21,111 nt of DNA from UBA5070 sp039798065. GTDB lineage: Bacteria; Fibrobacterota; Fibrobacteria; UBA5070. A program made the position numbers and the translations under genes. The first letter of the stretch is position 1. Each line of letters begins with the position of its first letter. Below the pieces are notes generated by a model. It saw only the letters and a list, made by a program, of their open reading frames with translations, made no database searches and had not been told where the DNA came from. The stretch spans positions 1-21,111 of the forward strand of contig JBDKGS010000038.1 of NCBI GenBank assembly GCA_039798065.1, read 5' to 3'. This document shows, in pieces, positions 8,286 through 14,347 of the stretch.

Positions 8286-8372
8286 GGTTCCAAACATACA
8301 AGGGTGTGGAACCTTCTTCGACCTGGTTCACGGCGATGGCATTTTCTCAGCTGACGGAAATCGTCAGGCCTT

Positions 8373-8405
8373 CGATCCTTTTCCTGGCCCTAGGAAGATG
8401 GATCG
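8373..8405. repeat. Decayed copy of the island palindrome, in the scar
   Basis: CGATCCTTTTCCTG and the downstream TAGGAAGATGGATCG form an imperfect inverted repeat. It matches the dinD-hsdR intergenic palindrome at 17152-17183 in arms and position, and GGATCGAGATCCG follows it as GGTCGAGATCCG does there. Confidence 0.55.
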
Positions 8406-8429
8406 AGATCCGGAAAGCTAGGCGATATC

Positions 8430-8630
8430 CCGAGAAGGCGCAAGGAAGCCATGAACGGATGTTCCATCAACGAACAGAATCTGTCGCAGACCCCATCGAG
8501 TACGTGTTCTGCCACGAGTTGTGCCGTTTGCGCCACCTCGACCATGGCACGGGCTTCTACAGGCTGTTGGCCAGGCGAATGCCCGACTGGGCTTCGGCGA
8601 AAGGAGCGTTTGGAGGCTGTGATGGAATAA
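8430..8630 (+). pseudogene. Deletion scar: hsdR start joined to end of ygjP-type peptidase gene
   Basis: CGAGAAGGCGCAAGGAA, a start codon at 8451 and the codons for SINEQNLSQ reproduce the leader and first codons of the intact hsdR gene at 17262. At about 8494 the sequence switches to CATCGAGTACGTG, matching the metallopeptidase gene near position 21055. From there it encodes YVFCHELCRLRHLDHGTGFY and then RLLARRMPDW, the HExxH region and C-terminus of that family. The peptidase frame is shifted relative to the hsdR start, and after PDW another shift is needed to reach RKERLEAVME and the stop at 8628-8630. It therefore encodes no working protein. The remnant implies that a second hsdR-ygjP pair once existed here and lost about 4 kb internally. 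Confidence 0.8.
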
Positions 8631-8732
8631 GCTGAGATAAGAATTCGCAGTGATGTGACCGGAATTTGAATCCCCAAAGCAGATCAGGTGACGCTAGTGA
8701 ATGCCTCCGGTTCTGCAGGCTAAATTTGGGAA

Positions 8733-9377
8733 ATGGAATACCAAGAATTGTTTGATGAGGTCGCAACGCCGCTCCTAGCGACCAAAGCCAAATTGAAGAC
8801 AGAATATGTCGTTGCACTCGCAGCAATTCTAGTTTCTTCGGCTCTGGCGGAAAGCAAGGAAAAACCGGATCTCCTGATCACCAAAGGGACGATGAAGGAT
8901 CCCCGCGATCGGACGATCTACAATACGGCCCGTCTTGGCACCCAGACGTGGATGGCAGACAACCTGGACTATAGGCTTGGCCAGTCCTGGTGTTACGACA
9001 ACAACCCCAGCAATTGCGAAACCTATGGGCGCTTGTACGATTGGAAAACCGCCAAGAGGGCTTGCCCCGCTGGGTGGCACCTGCCAAGCATGAAGGAATG
9101 GGAAGAGTTGGAGCGAACGGTGGGCAACGAAGCCTTGAGTTTCATGTCCCAGAGCATGGGTGGCACGGACAGATACGGCTTTACTGTTCTGCCGGGGGGA
9201 CTCCGTGAATTTGGTGGCGTGTATGGGAGCATTGGTCGTGCCGCCATTTTTTGGTCGGCAACAGGGCAGGACAGTGGAAACGCTTGGGCTTATTTTTTCC
9301 AAAACGGCGTTATCCTTCTACAGGGATCAGGGGTCGAAAAGTCAGCAGCCGTTAGTGTCCGTTGTTTGCGTAATTAG
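8733..9377 (+). CDS. Secreted FISUMP-domain protein, copy 1
   Basis: A 214-residue protein dominated by the Fibrobacter succinogenes major paralogous domain (TIGR02145-like). The signature runs in order: MKDPRDRTIYNTARLGTQTW, MADNLDY, SWCYDNNPSNCETYGRLYDW, ACPAGWHLPSMKEWEELE, the Gly-rich YGFTVLPGGLRE, FWSAT and the closing VSVRCLRN. The domain is frequent in exported proteins of Fibrobacter and Bacteroidetes; its biochemical role is not settled. The annotated ATG gives a long n-region before the hydrophobic segment. A TTG at 8793 would give the much cleaner signal peptide MKTEYVVALAAILVSSALA, and I suspect it is the real start, though no ribosome site is obvious for either. The next gene is a paralogue, so this is a tandem duplication. 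Confidence 0.8.
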   Translation: MEYQELFDEVATPLLATKAKLKTEYVVALAAILVSSALAESKEKPDLLITKGTMKDPRDRTIYNTARLGTQTWMADNLDYRLGQSWCYDNNPSNCETYGRLYDWKTAKRACPAGWHLPSMKEWEELERTVGNEALSFMSQSMGGTDRYGFTVLPGGLREFGGVYGSIGRAAIFWSATGQDSGNAWAYFFQNGVILLQGSGVEKSAAVSVRCLRN

Positions 9378-9477
9378 CGTTGTCCGCCAATGCCCGGTTT
9401 CACTATGCATGCCGATTCCTGCGCTTTTCCCCCAAAGGCCAACAGGCCAGCTTTCGCGCCTGAAAGGAATTCAATTC

Positions 9478-10092
9478 ATGGTTTCAAATAGAAGTTTTGC
9501 TATCGGCGTACTTTTACTTCTTGTTTCTTTGGGTCACGCCAAGATCAAGGAAAAACAGCCTGGAATCCTGATCAGAAAGGGGGCGATGACGGATCCACGT
9601 GATGGCAAGGTTTACAAGACTGTTCGCATTGGCCCCCAGGTGTGGATGGCCGAGAATCTGAACTACGAACTAGCCAATTCGTGGTGCTACGACGACAAGC
9701 CCCAGAACTGTGCGACCTATGGGCGCCTGTACGATTGGCAAACCGCCAAGATGGCTTGCCCGGTAGGATGGCGCCTTGCCAGCAACAAGGACTGGGCCAC
9801 ACTGGAGTATACGGTGGACAACGAAGCCTTGGGATTGATGTCTCAAGAAATGAAGGGTAATGACAAGTATGGTTTCGGTGTCAAGCCTGCTGGTTTTCGC
9901 AATCCACAGGGTTTCTACATACGTTCTGAGGATTGTATTGATTGTGTGGGTTTTGCGGCATTCTGGACGTCTACCGAGTTGCACCATAGACTTTCCTGGG
10001 AGCGATTCTTTGGTGGCATCCACATTGTCCATATAATCTCTGATCAGACCGAAAAAGAATACGGGTATAGCGTTCGTTGCCTCAGGAATTAG
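9478..10092 (+). CDS. Secreted FISUMP-domain protein, copy 2
   Basis: A 204-residue paralogue of the gene before it. AAAGGAA about 9 nt before the ATG supports this start, and MVSNRSFAIGVLLLLVSLGH followed by A is a good signal peptide. The FISUMP domain is complete: MTDPRDGKVYKTVRIGPQVW, MAENLNYELANSWCYDD, CATYGRLYDWQTAKMACPVG, WATLEYTVDNEALGLMS, YGFGVKPAGFRNPQGFY, FWTSTE and YSVRCLRN. It differs from copy 1 most between the Gly-rich loop and the end, where an extra SEDCIDCVG adds two cysteines. Base composition is lower in GC than its neighbours, as often seen for FISUMP genes. The 100-bp gap after copy 1 shows no clear terminator, so the two could be co-transcribed. Confidence 0.85.
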   Translation: MVSNRSFAIGVLLLLVSLGHAKIKEKQPGILIRKGAMTDPRDGKVYKTVRIGPQVWMAENLNYELANSWCYDDKPQNCATYGRLYDWQTAKMACPVGWRLASNKDWATLEYTVDNEALGLMSQEMKGNDKYGFGVKPAGFRNPQGFYIRSEDCIDCVGFAAFWTSTELHHRLSWERFFGGIHIVHIISDQTEKEYGYSVRCLRN

Positions 10093-10156
10093 CGGATGGG
10101 TTTGAGCCTTGCATTCGTTTTTTTGACCGGGTGTCAAGCGCGGCTCAGCCCCAAGT

Positions 10157-10194
10157 ACAAAAAAGCCCCGCCTCTACTTCTGGAGACGAGGCTT
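10157..10194 (-). terminator. Leftward terminator-like hairpin, copy A of a direct repeat
   Basis: Read on the minus strand, GCCTCGTCTC and GAGGCGGGGC form a stem with two G-U pairs, followed at once by six T. On the plus strand the same arms have two C-A mismatches and no T-tract, so it works better leftward. It is nearly identical to 11595-11630. Confidence 0.55.
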
Positions 10195-10238
10195 GAATCG
10201 AGTAGATTCCGCGGAGAGAAACCAAAAGGAGAGCAGCA

Positions 10239-10679
10239 ATGCCCGATTTCCGCAACGAACGAATTTTGTCCGCAAGCCCTTCCGAGGTCTTCGATGCGCA
10301 TCGCGATCCGAAACGCCTGGCGCGTTGGTGGGGACCCAACGGTTTCACCAATACCTTCTCCACGTTCGAATTCGTGCCCGGTGGAAAGTGGTCGTTCATC
10401 ATGCACGGTCCCGACGGCAAGGACTACCCCAACGAAAGCGTCTTCGCCGCGATCGAAGAAAATGCGCGAGTCCTCGTCGACCATGTTTGCGAGCCTCGCT
10501 TCAAGCTCGATATCCGTTTGCATCCCCACGGCACCGGCACGCGGGTGGAATGGCTCGCCGACTTCGAGAACAAGGCGTTCGCAAAATCGATGGAGTCGTT
10601 CCTGATGAGTGCCAACGAGCAGAATCTGGACAGGCTGGAGGCGGAGGTGGCGAGGGGCGACTCGAAGCCACAGTTCTAG
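10239..10679 (+). CDS. SRPBCC / AHSA1-family protein
   Basis: A 146-residue cytoplasmic protein of the START-like superfamily (activator of Hsp90 ATPase homologue 1-like). It begins with the usual 'NERILSASPSEVFDAHRDPK', then LARWWGPNGFTNT, FEFVPGGKWSFIMHGPDGKD and YPNESVFAAIEENARVLVDH, and closes with a long amphipathic helix (KSMESFLMSANEQNLDRLEA). WWGP and the F-x-PGG-x-W pair are the hallmark of this family, which forms a hydrophobic ligand-binding cavity. The physiological ligand is unknown. AAAAGGAG about 8 nt upstream of the ATG is a strong ribosome site. The gene lies with a frameshifted DUF6544-like gene between two near-identical hairpins. Confidence 0.9.
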   Translation: MPDFRNERILSASPSEVFDAHRDPKRLARWWGPNGFTNTFSTFEFVPGGKWSFIMHGPDGKDYPNESVFAAIEENARVLVDHVCEPRFKLDIRLHPHGTGTRVEWLADFENKAFAKSMESFLMSANEQNLDRLEAEVARGDSKPQF

Positions 10680-10804
10680 CGACCGATCGGTCCGAACTAC
10701 ACGACGAGCAGAGTCCAGGCGCCGGTGGTTTGTGACCCTGCGGACGTCGACGAGGGTGGATATTCGTATCCCTCATCATGGAAGATCCAGCCATTGGAGG
10801 CACC

Positions 10805-11594
10805 ATGACCACCCTGCACCACCAATTCGAGTCTCGAGCGGCAGCCGCGATCGCCGTCGCCTACTCGGATTCAAGCAGCCTTTTGACGGAATATGACATC
10901 GCCTCGTTACCCCCTCTGGTGCGCACCCATGTGGCGCGAAGTGGCGCCCTGGGAAGGTCAAAGCCCCACTACGATCACCGTCGATTTCCAGGCCAGGATG
11001 TGGCGCAAGCCCGGTGCCTCGCCACTTTCCCTTCGCACCCGTCAGCTCAACCGCTTCGCCGATCCTGCCCGCTACTTTTTCCTGGAAGGGTCGATGATGG
11101 GCATCCCCTTGAAGGGACTTCACATCTACGAGAACGCTCATGCCTCCATGCTGGTGCGGCTGGCGGGCCTGTTCACGGTCGCGAAAGCCGAGGGGCCGTG
11201 CATGGACCAGGGCGAGACTGTGACCCTTCTCAACGACATGTGCCTGATGGCACCAGGTACCCTTGTGGATCGTCGCTTGTCCTGGAAACAGCTTGATGCC
11301 CGCACGGTCGAAGTCGATTTCCGCAACCACACCCAGAGGGTGACCGCCCGAATGCTTTTCGACGAACATGGCGAGCTCGTCAACTTCGAGTCCAACCAAC
11401 GCGCCGCCCTCCAAGCTGACGGGAGCTTGAAGTACTTCCGCTGGTCGACCCCCATCGACGGCTGGCAGTCCATCGACGGATTCCGACTACCTACGATGGC
11501 GCGCACCATCTACGATTATCCCGACGGCCCCTTCATCTACGGCGAATTCCACCTGGTGGCCTACCGGATGAATCCCTCCACCCCATTGATCTGA
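10805..11594 (+). pseudogene. DUF6544-like gene with a single-base frameshift
   Basis: Two overlapping frames together give one protein. The first, started by an ATG with TTGGAGG 5 nt upstream, encodes MTTLHHQFESRAAAA and then DIASLPPLVRTHVARSGALG, the typical N-terminus of DUF6544-like proteins. At the CCCC run at 10964-10967 the similarity passes to the +1 frame: TTITVDFQARMWRKPGASP, ADPARYFFLEGSMMGIPLKG, ETVTLLNDMCLMAPGTLVDR, LSWKQLDARTVEVDFRNHTQ and FRLPTMARTIYDYP up to the stop. Removing one C restores a continuous protein of about 262 residues. Either the gene is broken by a homopolymer insertion, the read has an error, or a +1 slip occurs. Codon quality stays high after the shift, which favours a recent change or an error. 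The family's function is unknown. Confidence 0.7.
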
Positions 11595-11630
11595 ACAAAA
11601 AAGCCCCGCCTCCAAAATGGAGACGAGGCC
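11595..11630 (-). terminator. Leftward terminator-like hairpin, copy B of a direct repeat
   Basis: On the minus strand GCCTCGTCTCC and GGAGGCGGGGC pair around ATTTT, and six T follow. It begins right after the stop codon of the DUF6544-like gene. On the plus strand it is a poorer hairpin followed by AATTTCT, so a weak rightward function is also possible. Confidence 0.55.
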
Positions 11631-11639
11631 AATTTCTGT

Positions 11640-11940
11640 CGTCCTGTCCGATGGTTTCCGTCTCTACAGAGATGATGGTCCCTCTGCTGCCGCGTGCCTT
11701 CTTTTCCTTCATCTCGAATTCTGATTTGGCGGGGGAAGTCTCCCCCTGGCTCCGGCCTCCTCGCCGCTTCGAACCTGGATCAGCCTCAAGCGGCTGCGGT
11801 GTCCTGCGCGCACCCCCTCTGCGGGGCTGGCGCCCCGCAACGCCCCTGCACGCAAAAGTCACATATTCACGGCCTCGGAATGTCTTTTCAAGTAAGTTTA
11901 CGGTAGTGCCTTCGCCTGGTAAACGGGCAGCTGACCAGGA
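11640..11940. other. Non-coding stretch with GC-rich hairpins
   Basis: No convincing gene. GGGGGA-AGTC-TCCCCC (11731-11746) and TGCGGGGC-TGGC-GCCCCGCA (11820-11839) are perfect short hairpins. The interval between them reads like structured or repetitive DNA rather than coding sequence. It separates the hairpin-flanked pair from the restriction-modification island and could be an insertion boundary or a small RNA; nothing decides this. Confidence 0.35.
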
Positions 11941-11949
11941 AGCGAGTTC

Positions 11950-12032
11950 TGCTGTACGAAAGGTATAGAGAAGATTTGTTTGCTTTTCGCCGAAAAGCAG
12001 CGTAGATTCATCTCATGACCTCGCGTACAGCA
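11950..12032 (+). promoter_or_regulatory. Candidate promoter and operators of the restriction-modification operon
   Basis: TTGCTT (11980-11985) and TAGATT (12003-12008) are 17 nt apart and could be a weak sigma70 promoter. A near-perfect hairpin, TGCTTTTC-GCC-GAAAAGCA (11981-11999), covers the -35 and spacer. A wider inverted repeat, TGCTGTACG (11950-11958) and CGTACAGCA (12024-12032), brackets the whole element. Overlap with the promoter suggests repression, but no regulator gene of the usual controller type is encoded in the window. Confidence 0.4.
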
Positions 12033-12049
12033 AAACATTGGCGCATCAA

Positions 12050-12625
12050 ATGGTAGTCCACAGGCTATCTGAAATCGCCGTCATCCATGTGGGGAACACC
12101 TTCCGCACGGGGTTGGAGCCTCATCCAGAAGGCGACGCCTTGGTGGTCCAGATGAAGGACGTCTCCGACCAGGAATGTGTCGACCCCTCCGGATTGTCTA
12201 GGATCGCTTTCGGTCCCATCCGAGAGGCGCACCAGCTATTGCGTGGGGATCTCGTGTTCCGATCGCGCGGCACCAAAGTGGCCACGGCGTTGATTCCTGC
12301 GCTGTCCATGCCTGCCCTGGTCGCTGCGCCGCTCTTTCGCATTCGGACCATAAGCGAGACGGTGGATCCGCGGTACCTGAACTGGTTCATCAACAACCTC
12401 GGGCAAAGCCATCTGGGGGCGCGTTCTGAAGGCAGCGACCTCAAGATGATCAGCATCCAGTCGGTCAAGGATCTGGAGGTCATGGTGCCGAGCCTGTCGC
12501 GTCAGACGGAAATTGTCGAATTGGCCATGCTCGTTCGCGAAGAGGCCCGGATCATGGAGTCGATCTTGCAGAAGCGTTCCAAACTCGTTTCCTCGTGCTT
12601 GGCACGAGCCATCCAGGAGAATTGA
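12050..12625 (+). CDS. Half-size HsdS-like protein (single target-recognition domain)
   Basis: A 191-residue relative of type I specificity subunits, about half the usual 400. It begins like a target-recognition domain (VVHRLSEIAVIHVGNTFRTG), has the LLRGDLVFRSRGTKVATALI strand pattern of HsdS domains, and DPRYLNWFINNLGQSHLGAR followed by IQSVKDLEVMVPSLSRQTEI, matching 'I-s-l-ed-L-x-h-P-l-x-x-Q-x-x-I'. A final coiled helix (MESILQKRSKLVSSCLARAI) corresponds to one conserved repeat. The ATG was preferred over an in-frame TTG at 12038. It may pair with itself to form a two-domain specificity unit, or compete with the full-size HsdS encoded downstream. It precedes a tiny gene by one base and hsdM soon after, so it belongs to the operon. 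Which S subunit works with HsdM is not decidable here. Confidence 0.8.
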   Translation: MVVHRLSEIAVIHVGNTFRTGLEPHPEGDALVVQMKDVSDQECVDPSGLSRIAFGPIREAHQLLRGDLVFRSRGTKVATALIPALSMPALVAAPLFRIRTISETVDPRYLNWFINNLGQSHLGARSEGSDLKMISIQSVKDLEVMVPSLSRQTEIVELAMLVREEARIMESILQKRSKLVSSCLARAIQEN

Positions 12626-12626
12626 C

Positions 12627-12806
12627 ATGGCCACGAATCCACCGAAAGGCGATGGACACCGCAACGGAGCGGTCACGGGAAGATCCCAGACCTTCAACCC
12701 CAAGACGGAATTGTGGACCAAGCGTGATACGGAAACGGGGCGCTTCATGGATGGCAAGCAAGATGGAACGCCTTTCAAGGGCGTCAGGAAAGAAGGCAAG
12801 AAATGA
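12627..12806 (+). CDS. 59-residue basic protein coupled to hsdM
   Basis: A very short gene with CAGGAGA about 8 nt before the ATG. It starts one base after the stop of the half-size HsdS gene and its stop overlaps the hsdM start by 4 nt (ATGA). The product is Lys/Arg/Gly-rich with no hydrophobic segment: PPKGDGHRNGAVTGRSQTF, then ELWTKRDTETGRFMDGKQDG and TPFKGVRKEGKK. The W-T-K-R-D-x-x-x-G-R-F-M-D core reads like a compact conserved fold. From memory, similar unnamed small proteins sit beside hsdM in other type I loci, but I cannot verify this here. The tight coupling argues for equimolar production with HsdM, so an accessory of the methyltransferase or a DNA-mimic/DNA-binding modulator is possible. 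Confidence 0.75.
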   Translation: MATNPPKGDGHRNGAVTGRSQTFNPKTELWTKRDTETGRFMDGKQDGTPFKGVRKEGKK

Positions 12807-14347
12807 TCGACCAGAAGGACATCAACAACGCCGCGTGGGCCGCTTGCGACACGTTCCGCGGAGCGGTCGATCCGGCCCAGTACAAGGACTACATCCTGGT
12901 GATGTTGTTCGTGAAGTACATCTCGGACGTTTGGAAGGACCACTACGAGGCATACCAGAACGAGTACGGCGACGACGAAGTCCGCATCCGCCGCAAGCTC
13001 GAGCGCGAGCGCTTCGTGCTCCCCATCGTCGAGATCAAATCGAGCACCGGCAAGAAGGGCGAGTCGTTCCTCGCCGACTACTACGCTCTCTACGAGCGGC
13101 GCAACGCCGACAACATCGGCGAGCTGATCAACATCGTGCTGGATGCGATCGAAAGTTCCAACAAGGTCAAGCTCGAAGGCGTGTTCCGCAACATCGACTT
13201 CAACTCGGAATCCAACCTGGGCAAGACGCGCGACAGAAATCGTCGCCTGGTGAATCTGTTGGAGGATTTTCACAAACCCGAGCTGGACCTGCGTCCCAGC
13301 CGGGTGCCGGAAGACGTGATCGGCAACACGTACATCTACCTGCTGGAGCGGTTCGGGTCTGACGCGGGCAAGAAGGCGGGCGAATTCTTCACGCCGCAGA
13401 CTGTGACGGAACTTGTCGCAAAGCTGGCGGCCCCAAAGAAGGGTGACAAGATCTGCGACCCCACCTGCGGTGCGGGCGGCTTGCTGATTCAGGCTTCGCG
13501 CGAAGTGGGCGAACCAGACTACGCCTTGTTCGGGCAGGAATCGAACGGCAGCACCTGGGCGCTGTGTCGCATGAACATGTTTTTGCATAGCGCCGACAGC
13601 GCGCGCATCGAATGGTGCGACACCCTCAATAATCCGGCCCTGGTGGAAAAAGACCGGCTGATGAAGTTCGACGTTGTGGTGGCCAACCCACCGTTCTCTC
13701 TCGACAAATGGGGTGCCGAGAACGCCGAGAGCGACCGTTACAACCGTTTCTGGCGCGGTGTCCCCCCCAAGAGCAAGGCCGACTGGGCGTTCGTAAGTCA
13801 CATGGTGGAATCGGCCTTCGAGTTCAAGGGGCGCGTTGCCGTGGTGGTGCCGCACGGCGTGCTGTTCCGCGGCGGCGCCGAAGGCCGCATCCGCGAAGCC
13901 ATGATCCGCGAAAACCTGCTCGACGGCGTGATCGGATTGCCCGCGAGCCTGTTTCCCACCACCGGGATTCCGGTGGCAATTCTTGTCTTCGACCGCGCCC
14001 GCCAGGAACGCGGCGCTCGCGAGAAGTGCAACGACGTGTTGTTCATCGACGCCAGCAACGACTTCGTGTCGGGCAAGAACCAGAATACGCTTTCGCCGGA
14101 ACACATCGCGCGGATCGTGTCCACCTACAAGAAGCGAAAGAATGTCGAGAAATACGCGTACGCGGCCAAGTTCAAGGAGATCGAGGAAAATGATTTCAAC
14201 CTGAACATCCCGCGCTACGTCGACACCTTCGAAGAAGAGGAAGAGATCGACGTCGACGCGGTGCAGACGGAAATCGACGCGCTGGAAAAAGAGCTGGTCG
14301 AAGTCCGCAAGCAGATGGCCAAGAAGTTGGCGGAAATCCAGCGATGA
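12803..14347 (+). CDS. hsdM: Type I restriction-modification methyltransferase subunit HsdM
   Basis: A 514-residue adenine-N6 methyltransferase subunit, the normal length. The N-terminal helical HsdM_N domain covers about residues 5-160 (AQYKDYILVMLFVKYISDVW). The methyltransferase core begins at AGEFFTPQTVTELVAKL. The AdoMet-binding motif I is DPTCGAGG (219-226) and the catalytic motif IV is NPPF (295-298) in VVVANPPFSLDKWG. The C-terminal part ends in an acidic then basic coiled coil (EEEEEIDVDAVQTEIDALEK onwards) suited to contact with HsdS. Two HsdM and one HsdS methylate host DNA; HsdR joins for cleavage. The start overlaps the 59-aa gene by 4 nt and the stop overlaps the next frame by 4 nt, showing translational coupling on both sides. 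All key motifs are intact. Confidence 0.97.
   Translation: MIDQKDINNAAWAACDTFRGAVDPAQYKDYILVMLFVKYISDVWKDHYEAYQNEYGDDEVRIRRKLERERFVLPIVEIKSSTGKKGESFLADYYALYERRNADNIGELINIVLDAIESSNKVKLEGVFRNIDFNSESNLGKTRDRNRRLVNLLEDFHKPELDLRPSRVPEDVIGNTYIYLLERFGSDAGKKAGEFFTPQTVTELVAKLAAPKKGDKICDPTCGAGGLLIQASREVGEPDYALFGQESNGSTWALCRMNMFLHSADSARIEWCDTLNNPALVEKDRLMKFDVVVANPPFSLDKWGAENAESDRYNRFWRGVPPKSKADWAFVSHMVESAFEFKGRVAVVVPHGVLFRGGAEGRIREAMIRENLLDGVIGLPASLFPTTGIPVAILVFDRARQERGAREKCNDVLFIDASNDFVSGKNQNTLSPEHIARIVSTYKKRKNVEKYAYAAKFKEIEENDFNLNIPRYVDTFEEEEEIDVDAVQTEIDALEKELVEVRKQMAKKLAEIQR

Noticed and set aside
8733..10092. FISUMP pair as one gene split by a stop
   Set aside because: Each copy has a complete domain, its own candidate signal peptide and a proper end, so this is a tandem duplication.
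11981..11999. LexA (SOS) box before the restriction operon
   Set aside because: The palindrome TGC-N13-GCA does not fit the reported Fibrobacter LexA motif TGCNCN4GTGCA or the E. coli CTG-N10-CAG box.
12015..12056. A 13-codon leader peptide starting at ATG 12015
   Set aside because: No ribosome site, no conserved feature, and it overlaps the half-size hsdS start; chance is more likely.
12236..14104. Long minus-strand frame opposite hsdM and the half-size hsdS gene
   Set aside because: Antisense to intact genes with full motifs; no recognisable domain of its own.
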